From NCBI RefSeq assembly GCF_013178945.1, contig NZ_JABFDM010000002.1, forward strand, positions 496,001 through 560,000: a DNA stretch of 64,000 bases, given 5' to 3'. Of the stretch, positions 34,277 through 43,985 are shown one piece after another. A program made the translations under genes and the position numbers. The notes below the pieces were generated by a model that was not told the DNA's origin, did no database searches, and was given only the letters and a program-made list of their open reading frames with translations. How positions within the stretch are numbered: the stretch's first letter is position 1; each line of letters opens with the position of its first letter. This stretch comes from Bradyrhizobium aeschynomenes (lineage in GTDB: Bacteria; Pseudomonadota; Alphaproteobacteria; Rhizobiales; Xanthobacteraceae).

Positions 34277-35056
34277 ATGTCGCCAGCCGAAGCACGCCTC
34301 AAGGAAGTGCCGTCCAACATGACCGAGGCCGAATGGTCTCAGCGCGTCAACCTCGCCGCCGCCTACCGGCTCGTCGCGATGTTCGGCTGGGACGACCTGG
34401 TCGACACCCACATCTCGGCCCGCGTGCCCGGCCCCGAACATCACTTCCTCATCAACCCCTACGGCCTGCTGTTCGAGGAGATCACCGCCTCCAGCCTGAT
34501 CAAGGTCGACCTCTACGGCAACCAGCTGTCCGAGAGCGAGTACAGCATCAATCCTGCCGGCTTCACCATCCATTCCGCGATCCACGAGGTCCGCGAGGAT
34601 GCCGGCTGCGTCATCCATCTGCACACGCTGGACGGCGTCGCGGTGTCGAGCTGTGCCGATGGCCTGCTGCCGCTGAACCAGATCGCGCAATACGTCACCC
34701 ACGACCTCGCCTATCACGACTATGAAGGCGTCGCGCTGGACCATGACGAGCGGCCGCGGCTGCAGCGTGATCTCGGCAGCAAGAACCACATGCTGCTGCG
34801 CAATCATGGCACGCTGACGGTCGGCCGCTCGGTCGCCTCCGCCTTCGAGCGGATGTATCATCTGGAGCGTGCCTGCTCGATCCAGGTCCGCACCCGCACG
34901 CTCGGCCCGTCGGCCTATCCGGTCCGCGAGGAGGTCATCGACAAGAACGCCAAGCTGTTCGACAACGACGAGCGCGTCGAGCTCCGCTCGACGCAGCTGG
35001 TCTGGCCGCCGCTGCTGCGCCGGCTCGATCGCGTCAATCCAGGCTACCGGAATTGA
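34277..35056 (+). CDS. Class II aldolase/adducin-family protein
   Basis: 259 residues. RVNLAAAYRLVAMFGWDDLV is followed by DTHISARVPGPEHHFLINPY and VIHLHTLDGVAVSS, which includes the first metal His pair (HLH), and KNHMLLRNHGTLTVGRSV with the later His. The family contains L-fuculose-phosphate aldolase, L-ribulose-5-phosphate epimerase and eukaryotic adducin; the Bradyrhizobium homologues are not assigned a substrate. The ATG at 34277 was chosen; an upstream in-frame ATG at 34229 overlaps the end of a GC-rich hairpin. It is monocistronic, with a strong terminator. Confidence 0.9.
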   Translation: MSPAEARLKEVPSNMTEAEWSQRVNLAAAYRLVAMFGWDDLVDTHISARVPGPEHHFLINPYGLLFEEITASSLIKVDLYGNQLSESEYSINPAGFTIHSAIHEVREDAGCVIHLHTLDGVAVSSCADGLLPLNQIAQYVTHDLAYHDYEGVALDHDERPRLQRDLGSKNHMLLRNHGTLTVGRSVASAFERMYHLERACSIQVRTRTLGPSAYPVREEVIDKNAKLFDNDERVELRSTQLVWPPLLRRLDRVNPGYRN

Positions 35057-35112
35057 TCTTCACGGGCTGATGAGCTAAACAGAAGCCATCATCCTCTACG
35101 CTATCGTGAATG

Positions 35113-35142
35113 AAACGCCGTCCAATTCCGGGCGGCGTTTTT
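35113..35142 (+). terminator. Bidirectional intrinsic terminator
   Basis: An 11-bp stem with one G-T pair (35113-35123 with 35130-35140), an AATTCC loop and five T residues from 35138. It terminates the aldolase gene and may also stop the convergent gene at 35179. Confidence 0.85.
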
Positions 35143-35178
35143 GCGTTCGGGGTCGTGCCGAAGGAAGGAAGCGCGGCG

Positions 35179-35643
35179 TCAGTCGGCGCTGCATTCGATC
35201 TTGCCCTGCACCTCCCGCTTCGTGCCTGCCTCGTCCGGCAGATGAGCCACGAGCTGGTACTGCCCGCGGTAAGGCGAATCGTCGCCGCGGACGCGACGAG
35301 TCTTGATGATCAGGGTCACTTCGGGCGAAGGCTCCTTGCCGTCCTTGATCCAGCTGACGGCGAGCCTGATCTCGCGATCATCGTACCAGGTCTGGGTCAG
35401 GTGCTCGGCTTCGAAGGTGACGCGACGCGCGGCCGGCGGCATCCAGGGCATCTTGAATTCAGCCTCGCCACCGAACGCGCCGATCGCGCTGCCGACGGAG
35501 CGCCCGGCAGATCCATGCAATTCCACGTCGATGGCCTTGTCCTTGGCGTAGCAGACCACGGTGCTGCTCGCCTGCGCCGAGACGCTCAAAAGGCAGGTCA
35601 GCGCCGCGAGAGTGACGCTCACTCTCCCTGTCGTGATGGCCAT
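35179..35643 (-). CDS. Secreted protein of unknown function
   Basis: 154 residues from ATG at 35643 (GGACGGAGA upstream). A signal peptide MAITTGRVSVTLAALTCLLS ends VSAQASS. The mature protein has STVVCYAKDKAIDVELHGSA and ends VQGKIECSAD, so the two cysteines may form a disulfide. The remainder suggests a beta-rich periplasmic domain. The frame is open upstream to 35829, but that part overlaps the terminator of the next gene and was ignored. Function unknown. Confidence 0.75.
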   Translation of the reverse strand: MAITTGRVSVTLAALTCLLSVSAQASSTVVCYAKDKAIDVELHGSAGRSVGSAIGAFGGEAEFKMPWMPPAARRVTFEAEHLTQTWYDDREIRLAVSWIKDGKEPSPEVTLIIKTRRVRGDDSPYRGQYQLVAHLPDEAGTKREVQGKIECSAD

Positions 35644-35738
35644 CAACGTGTTCTCCGTCCGGTCGACCCAATGCTCGGCATTGGTCGCCTGACGGGCGCA
35701 TCTGGTTTGATGGTGAGGAGGACACCAGCCGATGAAGA

Positions 35739-35761
35739 ACGCCGCCCGGCTCGGGCGGCGT
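35739..35761 (-). terminator. Terminator of the gene at 35796-36338
   Basis: A 9-bp perfect stem (35739-35747 with 35753-35761) and five-base loop, followed on the minus strand by TTCTTC. It lies 35 bp after the stop codon. Confidence 0.7.
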
Positions 35762-35795
35762 CGGGGACGTGCGGGCCTGTGATCCGTCGCTCCGC

Positions 35796-36338
35796 TCACA
35801 CCAGGCTCGCGCGCGCCCCTTCGGGCCACTCGCGCGCCGCGCCGAGCCCTTGCAGCTCCGCCGCCAACCGCCGCTCGACGAAACGGCGCTCATGGTCGGA
35901 GAGCTTGGTCGCCAGCAACCGACGATAACGCCGCACATTCGCCTCGCGAGAAAACCGCATGCGAGCGGCAGGCCGCATCCGGATCCCTGCTCCCCCGAGT
36001 GCATGATCGGTTGCGGCACCGTCCGCCTCCACGTCGATCCGCGGAACGACGCGCATCGCGGCGCCGCCGCGCGGGCGCGGCGGCTGATCCTCGCGATCGA
36101 GCTGCCGCAGCGCGCCGAGAATGTCGGCGAGATAGAGCGTCCTGGAGAGGCCCGGAATCTTGCGCAGACCGGGCTGTGACTCGACGGCATACATATCCGA
36201 CGCCCAGGACGACAGGATCAGCCGCTTCTCGGCCCTGCACAGCTTGCCGTCGTTCAGCAGGTCGGCCGGCGATTCGTAATGCGAGACCGGGTGGAAGCCG
36301 GCACTCCCCGCTGTGATCGAAACACGATGCTCGCTCAT
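35796..36338 (-). CDS. Uncharacterised protein downstream of hsp20
   Basis: 180 residues. MSEHRVSITAGSAGFHPVSH, then YESPADLLNDGKLCRAEKRL and ILSSWASDMYAVESQPGLRK, followed by the charged DILGALRQLDRED and RYRRLLATKLSDHERRFVER. Soluble, helical, with no recognised domain. The segment ILSSWASDMYAVE resembles short rhizobial proteins encoded near stress genes. It lies 86 bp behind hsp20 on the same strand, beyond a hairpin, and could be read through from the heat-shock promoter. Confidence 0.7.
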   Translation of the reverse strand: MSEHRVSITAGSAGFHPVSHYESPADLLNDGKLCRAEKRLILSSWASDMYAVESQPGLRKIPGLSRTLYLADILGALRQLDREDQPPRPRGGAAMRVVPRIDVEADGAATDHALGGAGIRMRPAARMRFSREANVRRYRRLLATKLSDHERRFVERRLAAELQGLGAAREWPEGARASLV

Positions 36339-36385
36339 GGCGTGTCTCCTCCTACGCTCCTTTCACGAGAGACAGATGATGCATG

Positions 36386-36410
36386 GACGCGGGCACAGAC
36401 GGCCCGCGTC
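36386..36410 (-). terminator. Hairpin between hsp20 and the following gene
   Basis: A 9-bp perfect GC stem (36386-36394 with 36402-36410), loop ACAGACG. It has no T tract, so it may attenuate rather than terminate hsp20 transcription. Confidence 0.45.
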
Positions 36411-36424
36411 GCGTATCGAACAAC

Positions 36425-36874
36425 TCAGGCGGCCTTCTGCTGCGCAATCTGCTCCACCGGCTCGGCGCTGATGGCGATGCGGCGCGGCTTCATGGCCTCG
36501 GGAATCTCGCGCACCAGCTCGATCCGCAACAGGCCGTTGTCGAACGAGGCGTTCGTCACCTGCACGTAGTCGGCCAGGTTGAACTGCCGCTTGAACGGCC
36601 GCGACGAGATGCCCTGATACAGGTACTCGCGGGTCTCCTTGTCGGCCTTGCGGCCTTCCACCGTGAGCACGTTGTGCTCGGCCGTGATGTTGAGCTCGTC
36701 CGGTGCGAAGCCGGCCAGCGCCAGCGAGATCTGATAGCGGTCGTCGCCGAGCCGCTCGATGTTGCAGGGGGGATAGTTGTCCTCGACGGCACGCTGGGTC
36801 TCGTCGAGCAGACTGAACAGCCGGTCGAAGCCGATGGTCGAACGCCACAGCGGGCTGAAATCATACGTCCTCAT
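36425..36874 (-). CDS. Small heat-shock protein, Hsp20/IbpA family
   Basis: 149 residues from ATG at 36874, preceded by GGAGGA inside a ROSE hairpin. MRTYDFSPLWRSTIGFDRLF is the conserved N-terminus of class A rhizobial sHSPs. The alpha-crystallin domain (about 36-130) has DRYQISLALAGFAPDELNIT, LYQGISSRPFKRQFNLADYV and DNGLLRIELVREIPEAMKPR, with a short C-terminal tail. It holds unfolding proteins and passes them to DnaK/ClpB. The open frame continues upstream to 37066, but that would cover the leader. It is the first of two genes before a terminator. Confidence 0.95.
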   Translation of the reverse strand: MRTYDFSPLWRSTIGFDRLFSLLDETQRAVEDNYPPCNIERLGDDRYQISLALAGFAPDELNITAEHNVLTVEGRKADKETREYLYQGISSRPFKRQFNLADYVQVTNASFDNGLLRIELVREIPEAMKPRRIAISAEPVEQIAQQKAA

Positions 36875-37005
36875 AGCCAAGTCCTCCAAAGAGCAAGATG
36901 GATACGAAGGAGCGCCGGGCCGATGCAGGACACCTCGGGGACCAGACAACCGGTCAGCGCCCAGAGTACAGCCGGGCCCCAAGAGCACCCGGCACCGCCA
37001 GAGCG
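36875..37005 (-). ncRNA. ROSE-type RNA thermometer in the hsp20 leader
   Basis: In the minus-strand leader, TCTTGCT (36892-36898) can pair with the Shine-Dalgarno GGAGGA (36882-36887) across a short loop, leaving one G bulged. This is the diagnostic SD-masking arm of ROSE (repression of heat shock gene expression), known from Bradyrhizobium sHSP genes. GC-rich upstream sequence can form the additional stems (for example GCCGGGTGCTCTTGGGGCCCGGC). Melting on heating would expose the SD. The 5' limit is approximate. Confidence 0.75.
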
Positions 37006-37014
37006 GCGACAAAC

Positions 37015-37043
37015 GACTTAGAAAAACGCAGGCCCGTTTCAAG
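37015..37043 (-). promoter_or_regulatory. Sigma-32 (RpoH)-like promoter of hsp20
   Basis: On the minus strand, CTTGAA (37038-37043) is followed after 17 bp by TAAGTC (37015-37020). The -35 core CTTGAA is that of alphaproteobacterial RpoH promoters. The groES leader carries a closely similar element, including a shared TA[AG]GTCGTT. Placement is by sequence only. Confidence 0.55.
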
Positions 37044-37090
37044 AGCCTGCTACGAATTTTTCTCACGCGACGAACGGCCCTGCCAAGGCG

Positions 37091-37321
37091 TCATGCTGCC
37101 ACGGCGGACAGCCGTTGCAGCCGCATGGTCGCCTCACGCAAGACGCTGACCAGCCGCTCGCGCTCGCGCGGGTCGATGTCGCCCCGCGACAGCACGGCCT
37201 GGCAATGCGCAACGACACGCTGCTCGCTCTCGATGAGGAAACGCGTCAGCCGTCTTGGATCAGCAACGGCCATGACGGATACCGGGTTGGGCGGAGGATG
37301 ATGATACTGCCAGGCAGGCAT
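37091..37321 (-). CDS. Small hypothetical protein between groEL and hsp20
   Basis: 76 residues from ATG at 37321, or 60 from ATG at 37273 (MAVADPRRLTRFLIESEQRV). The core SEQRVVAHCQAVLSRGDIDP followed by RERERLVSVLREATMRLQRL looks like a compact helical protein with plausible codon bias. The frame is open upstream to 37573, but that part is unconvincing. No domain recognised; I would treat it as a candidate. Confidence 0.45.
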   Translation of the reverse strand: MPAWQYHHPPPNPVSVMAVADPRRLTRFLIESEQRVVAHCQAVLSRGDIDPRERERLVSVLREATMRLQRLSAVAA

Positions 37322-37578
37322 GGATGCCCCTGCATACGCGCGCTGCGCTGCATCGAGACCGGGCGGCGCGACAGCGCCCAACCGCACCTCCCGTCGACCA
37401 TCGGCCCGTCGGCAGGCCGATCGCTCGCACGATTGTGGCCGGCTCTGGACGGACTGCGGTCGTAGTTCGGATTGATAGCTGCGCGTTGTGGCCGATCCAC
37501 GGCCGCGGGCCACGGCAACTAACTTTCTTTTGAAGAGCCGTGGCGGGCCGGCCTCGCCGGTCCGCCACGGCAAGGCGA

Positions 37579-39231
<1,653 letters not shown>

Positions 39232-39248
39232 TCAGTTTTGGCCGATGA

Positions 39249-39563
39249 TCAGGCAGCCTTCTTCGCCACGACCGGCGTGTCGATGATGCCGAGCAGGTCG
39301 CTCTCCTTCATGATGAGAAGATCCTTGCCGTCGATCTTGACCTCGGTGCCCGACCACTTGCCGAACAGCACGCGATCGCCCGGCTTCACGTCGAGCGGCA
39401 CCAGATGCCCTTGATCGTTCCGCGCACCGGGGCCCGCGGCGACGATCTCGCCCTCCTGCGGCTTCTCCTTCGCGGTGTCGGGAATGATGATGCCGCCCTT
39501 GGTCTTCTCATCGGCATCGATACGGCGCACGAGCACGCGGTCGTGCAACGGACGGAAATGCAT
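39249..39563 (-). CDS. groS: Co-chaperonin GroES
   Basis: 104 residues from ATG at 39563 (preceded by GGAGG with six-base spacing; another ATG at 39569 is too close to it). [20 protein letters not shown], the mobile-loop [20 protein letters not shown] and [15 protein letters not shown] are typical. It caps GroEL to close the folding chamber. First gene of the groES-groEL operon. Confidence 0.96.
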   Translation of the reverse strand: MHFRPLHDRVLVRRIDADEKTKGGIIIPDTAKEKPQEGEIVAAGPGARNDQGHLVPLDVKPGDRVLFGKWSGTEVKIDGKDLLIMKESDLLGIIDTPVVAKKAA

Positions 39564-39632
39564 GCACATCCTCCTTTACAGATCAGCGATGTCATAGGAC
39601 CCGGGTCCCATGAGGCCCCCGGGCGAGCAACG

Positions 39633-39661
39633 ACCTAGGAAAGCCGAACTTTTCGTTCAAG
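39633..39661 (-). promoter_or_regulatory. Sigma-32 (RpoH)-like promoter of groESL
   Basis: Minus strand: CTTGAA (39656-39661), 18 bp, then TAGGTC within CCTAGGTCGTT (downstream of 39640). Compared with the hsp20 element (TAAGTCGTT), the -10 segment differs at one base and the spacing by one. The start would lie about 60 bp ahead of the groES ATG. Confidence 0.55.
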
Positions 39662-39678
39662 AGGGTCATGAAAAATTT

Positions 39679-39705
39679 TTGGCACTCGCTGGGAACGATT
39701 GCCAA
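39679..39705. promoter_or_regulatory. CIRCE-like HrcA operator between groES and the DegP-like gene
   Basis: TTGGCACTC (39679-39687), exactly 9 bp, then GATTGCCAA (39697-39705). The consensus is TTAGCACTC-N9-GAGTGCTAA: the left arm matches 8 of 9 and the right arm 7 of 9, and the arms are complementary except for one pair. HrcA would bind here to repress groESL. On the minus strand the right arm also provides TTGGCA, usable as a housekeeping -35 element. Confidence 0.65.
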
Positions 39706-39712
39706 GCCTGCT

Positions 39713-39718
39713 CTTGAA
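39713..39718 (+). promoter_or_regulatory. CTTGAA element facing the DegP-like gene (possible RpoH -35)
   Basis: The same CTCTTGAA core seen at the hsp20 and groES leaders, now on the plus strand, 65 bp before the degP-like ATG. I cannot find a matching -10, so this is tentative. Confidence 0.35.
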
Positions 39719-39782
39719 CGGGGCCGGCCGCTTCCCAGCTCTCTGGTCGCCAAAAATCTGATCGCGCTTGTTGGGGATCACC

Positions 39783-40877
39783 ATGCAGCTTCCGCCTACG
39801 CTCCGGGCCATCCTGGCGCCAGCCGTTCTGTTTTGTCTGATCGCCGGGCCTGCCTTGGCCCAGATTCCGGATCTCAAGCTCGGCCGGGTGCCGACGCTGG
39901 CGCCACTGGTGAAGGAAGTGACGCCGGCCGTCGTCAACATCTCGGTCGAGGGCAAGGTCCGGCAGGACAATCCGCTCTACCAGGATCCACTGTTCCGCGA
40001 GTTCTTCGACGTGCCCAAGCAGGTCGAGAAGCAGATCAGCGCCACCGGCTCGGGCGTCATCGTCGATGCGCAGCGCGGCTATGTGTTGACGGCCAACCAC
40101 GTGGTCGAGCACGTCAATGGCGCGCAGATCCGGACCAAGGACGGCCGCAAATTCTCCGCCCGCCTGGTCGGACGTGATCCCGCCACCGACATCGCGCTGT
40201 TGCAGATCAAGGATCCCAACGAGCTCAGGGCCATTTCGCTCGGCGACAGCGACGCATTGGAAGTCGGCGACTTCGTGATTGCCGTCGGTAACCCGTTTGG
40301 CCTCGGACAGACCGTCACATCTGGGCTCGTCAGCGCGCTCGGCCGCACCGGGCTCGGCAAGCAGGGCTATGAGGATTTCATCCAGACGGATGCCGCGATC
40401 AATCCCGGCAATTCCGGCGGCGCGCTGATCAACCTGCGCGGCGAGTTGGTCGGCATCAACACCGCGATCATCTCGCCCGGCGGCGGCAATGTCGGCATCG
40501 GTTTCGCCGTGCCGATCAACATGGCGCGGCGGGTGATGGAGCAGCTGGTTGCCAACGGCCGGGTCGATCGCGGCCGCATCGGCGTCACCCTGCTCGATCT
40601 GGACTCGCCGGCGGATGGCCGCGTCGTCGGGGCGCGCGTCGCCGACGTGACTGCGGGCTCTCCGGCCGAGCGGGCGGGCCTGCGCAGGGGCGACGTTATC
40701 GTGAAGGCCAATGACATGCCCGTGCGCAGCGCGACGCAGGTCCGCAACCTCATCGGCTTGACGCCGGTCGGCCAGCGCGTGCGCCTGATCTTCGAGCGCG
40801 ACCGCGCGCTCGGCAATGCCACCGTCGAGGTCGCGCCGGTGACGGAAGAGCGCGCGCGGGCGCGCACGTCCGGATGA
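39783..40877 (+). CDS. DegP/HtrA-like periplasmic serine protease, single PDZ domain
   Basis: 364 residues. A signal peptide MQLPPTLRAILAPAVLFCLI ends AGPALAQ. The trypsin-like domain has the catalytic His in VLTANHVVEHV, Asp in ATDIALLQI and Ser in NPGNSGGALINL. One PDZ domain follows (about 265-345: SPAERAGLRRGDVIVKAND), so its layout resembles DegS rather than the two-PDZ DegP, but a cleavable signal peptide is present. It would degrade misfolded periplasmic proteins. The ATG at 39783 was preferred to a TTG at 39768. It is divergent from groESL and shares its control region. Confidence 0.92.
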   Translation: MQLPPTLRAILAPAVLFCLIAGPALAQIPDLKLGRVPTLAPLVKEVTPAVVNISVEGKVRQDNPLYQDPLFREFFDVPKQVEKQISATGSGVIVDAQRGYVLTANHVVEHVNGAQIRTKDGRKFSARLVGRDPATDIALLQIKDPNELRAISLGDSDALEVGDFVIAVGNPFGLGQTVTSGLVSALGRTGLGKQGYEDFIQTDAAINPGNSGGALINLRGELVGINTAIISPGGGNVGIGFAVPINMARRVMEQLVANGRVDRGRIGVTLLDLDSPADGRVVGARVADVTAGSPAERAGLRRGDVIVKANDMPVRSATQVRNLIGLTPVGQRVRLIFERDRALGNATVEVAPVTEERARARTSG

Positions 40878-41027
40878 TCGCCGGATTCAACCTGCGTTCG
40901 CTGTCAGGCGCCCGCGCCACGTAGAGTAAATTTTTACCGTCCGTCAATCATGGAACTAGACTAAAATACCGCTCTAAAGTCCTGTTAAGTGTCATCCCGC
41001 TTAGTGCAACCCCGCGGAGGTAGTGCA

Positions 41028-42245
41028 ATGCGGGATGATGGTCTGGCGTTCAGTTTGCCACGTTGGCGCGTGACGCGCTGGCTGGCGAACCCTGGATATC
41101 CGGTATCTGCGGACATCCGCCTCGCGCTGGTCGGCGAGCTCTATGGCTGCTGGTCGGTGTTCGCCGGCGGTGCCATCAACACCATCGCCGTTGCCGCCGC
41201 ACTCGCACTACGCACTCCGACCGCCCTCTTCATCAGCTGGTTCGTGATGGAGGTCGTGATCTGCCTGTCGCGGCTGATCGTGATGATCATCTCCTACCGC
41301 CGCGCCCGCGCGCAGCTGACGACGCCGACCGACATCCACATTTTGCTGTCGGTGGCCTGGAGCGCCAGCGTCGGCTTCGGCGTCGGCATCAGCCTGGGAT
41401 CCGGCGACTGGATCGCAGCGTCGCTGACCTGCATCTCATCGGCGGCCATGGTCGGCGGCATCTGCTTCCGAAACTTCAGCGCGCCGCGCCTCGTCGGCAC
41501 GATGATCCTGTGCAGCATCGGCCCCGTGATCCCGGGCGTCGCTCTGTCCCGTGAGCCGCTGTTGTTTGCGATGTATCTGCAGATGCCCGTGTACTTCCTC
41601 GCGATGACCGGCGCCGCCTTCCGCCTGAACAAGATGCTGGTGGCGGTCATGCACGCCAAGCGCGAGAGCGACGAGCGGGCGCAACGCGATCCGCTCACCA
41701 GTCTCAACAATCGCGCCGGCCTGATCGACGCGCTGCACAGCAGGCTCACGGGCAAGTCCGGTGATCACCGCGGCTTCGCGGTCCTCTATCTCGATCTCGA
41801 CGGCTTCAAGCCGGTGAACGACACCTTCGGTCATGCGGCAGGCGATGAACTGCTGATGATCGTGGGCCGGACGCTCAAGGAGATCGTCGCGCCGTCCGAC
41901 GTCATCGCCCGGATCGGCGGCGATGAGTTCGTCGTAATTTCCACCGATCCCGCGCTTGATCATGCGCTGGCGCTCGGCGATCGCATCATCGAGGTGATGA
42001 CCACGCCCTTCGTCCTCCCGAACGGCGCCCACGTTCATGTCGGCATGAGCATCGGCATCGCCGCGGCGCCCGATCACGGCACCGATCCGGAGGCGCTGCT
42101 GTTTGCGGCGGACGCAGCCCTGTATGAAGCCAAGGCGAGCGGCAAATCGTGCTGGAGATTGGCCTCCGCCGAGGCCAATCTCGCAGCGCTGCGCAAGGTC
42201 GCAGGCGACCGGCTCACGACGAGGCCGGTCGTGACGGCGGCCTGA
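41028..42245 (+). CDS. Membrane diguanylate cyclase (GGDEF)
   Basis: 405 residues from ATG at 41028, preceded by GGAGG. The N-terminal half has about five TM helices (residues 35-205). The GGDEF domain reads DPLTSLNNRAGLIDALHSRL, LYLDLDGFKPVNDTFGHAAG, IARIGGDEFVVIS and SIGIAAAPDHGTDP, so the active-site motif is intact. I see no RxxD inhibitory site at the expected place before GGDEF, so product inhibition through that site is unlikely. It makes cyclic di-GMP from two GTP. No EAL partner is adjacent. Confidence 0.9.
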   Translation: MRDDGLAFSLPRWRVTRWLANPGYPVSADIRLALVGELYGCWSVFAGGAINTIAVAAALALRTPTALFISWFVMEVVICLSRLIVMIISYRRARAQLTTPTDIHILLSVAWSASVGFGVGISLGSGDWIAASLTCISSAAMVGGICFRNFSAPRLVGTMILCSIGPVIPGVALSREPLLFAMYLQMPVYFLAMTGAAFRLNKMLVAVMHAKRESDERAQRDPLTSLNNRAGLIDALHSRLTGKSGDHRGFAVLYLDLDGFKPVNDTFGHAAGDELLMIVGRTLKEIVAPSDVIARIGGDEFVVISTDPALDHALALGDRIIEVMTTPFVLPNGAHVHVGMSIGIAAAPDHGTDPEALLFAADAALYEAKASGKSCWRLASAEANLAALRKVAGDRLTTRPVVTAA

Positions 42246-42252
42246 CTCAGGC

Positions 42253-42999
42253 CTAGGCGGCCGAGGCGAGCCAACTGTCGAAATCGATCGCGCCCAGCCG
42301 TGCCTGCCCAAGCGGTGTCAGCGACTGGTCGTCGATGACGGCACCGAAATAGCCGGCCTTGGGATCGGCGACCACCTCGCGGCCATCGCCCGCAGCCCGC
42401 AGACGTCGCGAGACGAAGCTGGCAAAGGGCTGCTTGTCGGGACCGGCAATGTCGATCGTCGCATTCAGCGGCGTCCGAACGGCGACGTCGGCAAGCGCCG
42501 CGGCGACATCATCGGCCGCGATCGGCTGGAACAACGCCGCGGGCACGACGACCTTTCCGTCGACCGCGCCGGCATCGGCGATGCTGCGGACGAACTCGAA
42601 GAACTGCGTCGCCCGCACGATCGTGTACGGCAGGCCGGACGTCTTGATCACCTGCTCCTGCGCAACCTTGGCGTGGAAATACGCGAGATCGGCCATCCTG
42701 TCGGTGCCGACGATCGACAGCGCGACATGGTGCTTGATACCTGCGGCCTTGCCCGCGGCGACCAGATTGCGGCTCGAGCGCTCGAAGAAGTCGAGCACCG
42801 CCGCCGGGCTCCAATCCGGCGCATTCGAGACGTCGACGACCACGTCGGCGCCGTCGAGCGCGGCGCCAAGGCCCTCGCCCGTCACGCTGTTCACGCCGGA
42901 CTTCGGTGACGCCGGCACGGCGTCATGACCTTGCGCGGCAAGCCGCGCCACCAGCTTCGATCCGATCAGTCCGGTGCCGCCAATCACGACGATCTTCAT
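42253..42999 (-). CDS. NmrA-like NAD(P)-binding oxidoreductase
   Basis: 248 residues from ATG at 42999. MKIVVIGGTGLIGSKLVARL contains the Rossmann GxxGxxG. VVVDVSNAPDWSPAAVLDFF and HHVALSIVGTDRMADLAYFH follow, with no YxxxK catalytic pair of classical SDRs, consistent with atypical NmrA/quinone-oxidoreductase-like members. It is 26 bp downstream of the hydrolase gene, in the same operon. Possible role: NADPH-linked redox sensing or reduction. Confidence 0.85.
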   Translation of the reverse strand: MKIVVIGGTGLIGSKLVARLAAQGHDAVPASPKSGVNSVTGEGLGAALDGADVVVDVSNAPDWSPAAVLDFFERSSRNLVAAGKAAGIKHHVALSIVGTDRMADLAYFHAKVAQEQVIKTSGLPYTIVRATQFFEFVRSIADAGAVDGKVVVPAALFQPIAADDVAAALADVAVRTPLNATIDIAGPDKQPFASFVSRRLRAAGDGREVVADPKAGYFGAVIDDQSLTPLGQARLGAIDFDSWLASAA

Positions 43000-43025
43000 G
43001 GCTTCGTCTCCTATGAGCTCGAGTC

Positions 43026-43862
43026 TCACGCCCGCACAAAGGCGAGCAGGTCAGGATTGATCACCTCGTGATGGGTGGTGCACATGCCGTGGGGAAACGT
43101 CTCGTAGACCTTGAGCCTGCCGCGCTTCAGAAGCTTGACCGACAGCCGGGCAGACGCATCGATCGGCACGATCTGATCGTCGTCGCCATGCATCACCAGC
43201 GTGGGCAAATCGATCTTCGACAGATCGTCGCTGAAGTCGGTTTCGGAGAACGCCTTGATCCCATCGTGGTGGGCCTTGGCGCCGCCCATCATGCCCTGGC
43301 GCCACCAGTTCTGAATGACGCTTTGCGACAGCGTCGCGCCCGGCCGGTTGAAGCTGTAGAACGGACCGGAGGGAAATTCGGTGTAGAACTGTGTTCTGTT
43401 GTCGGCGAGCGCCTTGCGCAGTCCGTCGAACACCTCGATCGGCAATCCTCCGGGATTGCCGGCGGTCTTGACCATGATCGGCGGCACCGCCCCGATCAGC
43501 ACGAGCTTGGCCACACGGCCTTGCGGCTGACCATGACGCGCGACATAGCGCGTCGCCTCACCGCCGCCCGTCGAATGACCGATATGGACGGCGTCGCGCA
43601 GATCCAGGTGTTCGACCACGGCAGCCGCGTCGGCCGCATAATGGTCCATGTCGTGTCCGTCGCCGACCTGCGCGGAGCGCCCATGGCCGCGGCGGTCGAT
43701 CCCGATGACGCGGTAGCCGCTCGCGAGGAAGAACAGCATCTGATTGTCCCAATCATCGGAGCACAGCGGCCAGCCGTGATGGAACACGATCGGCTGCGCC
43801 GTCTTCGGTCCCCAATCCTTGAAAAAGATGTCGACGCCGTCCTTGGTCGTCACAAATGCCAT
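43026..43862 (-). CDS. Alpha/beta hydrolase, non-heme haloperoxidase/perhydrolase-like
   Basis: 278 residues. MAFVTTKDGVDIFFKDWGPK, then PIVFHHGWPLCSDDWDNQML and HIGHSTGGGEATRYV carry the oxyanion HGWP and the nucleophile Ser in GHSTGG. DDDQIVPI supplies Asp and FPHGMCTTH the His. The sequence is typical of cofactor-free chloroperoxidases, which are really esterases with perhydrolase activity. It is cotranscribed with the NmrA-like gene. The AraC gene upstream on the same strand is a likely regulator. Confidence 0.9.
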   Translation of the reverse strand: MAFVTTKDGVDIFFKDWGPKTAQPIVFHHGWPLCSDDWDNQMLFFLASGYRVIGIDRRGHGRSAQVGDGHDMDHYAADAAAVVEHLDLRDAVHIGHSTGGGEATRYVARHGQPQGRVAKLVLIGAVPPIMVKTAGNPGGLPIEVFDGLRKALADNRTQFYTEFPSGPFYSFNRPGATLSQSVIQNWWRQGMMGGAKAHHDGIKAFSETDFSDDLSKIDLPTLVMHGDDDQIVPIDASARLSVKLLKRGRLKVYETFPHGMCTTHHEVINPDLLAFVRA

Positions 43863-43985
43863 CGTCGCTCTCCTGACATGATCAGCGGGGCGCCCGACAT
43901 CGGGCGCGACGACGGTATTGTTGCTTGGACGCCGCTGGTGCTCTTGCTTCGGACCGGCGCGAATTGTCGAAAACCGGCCTGACGG

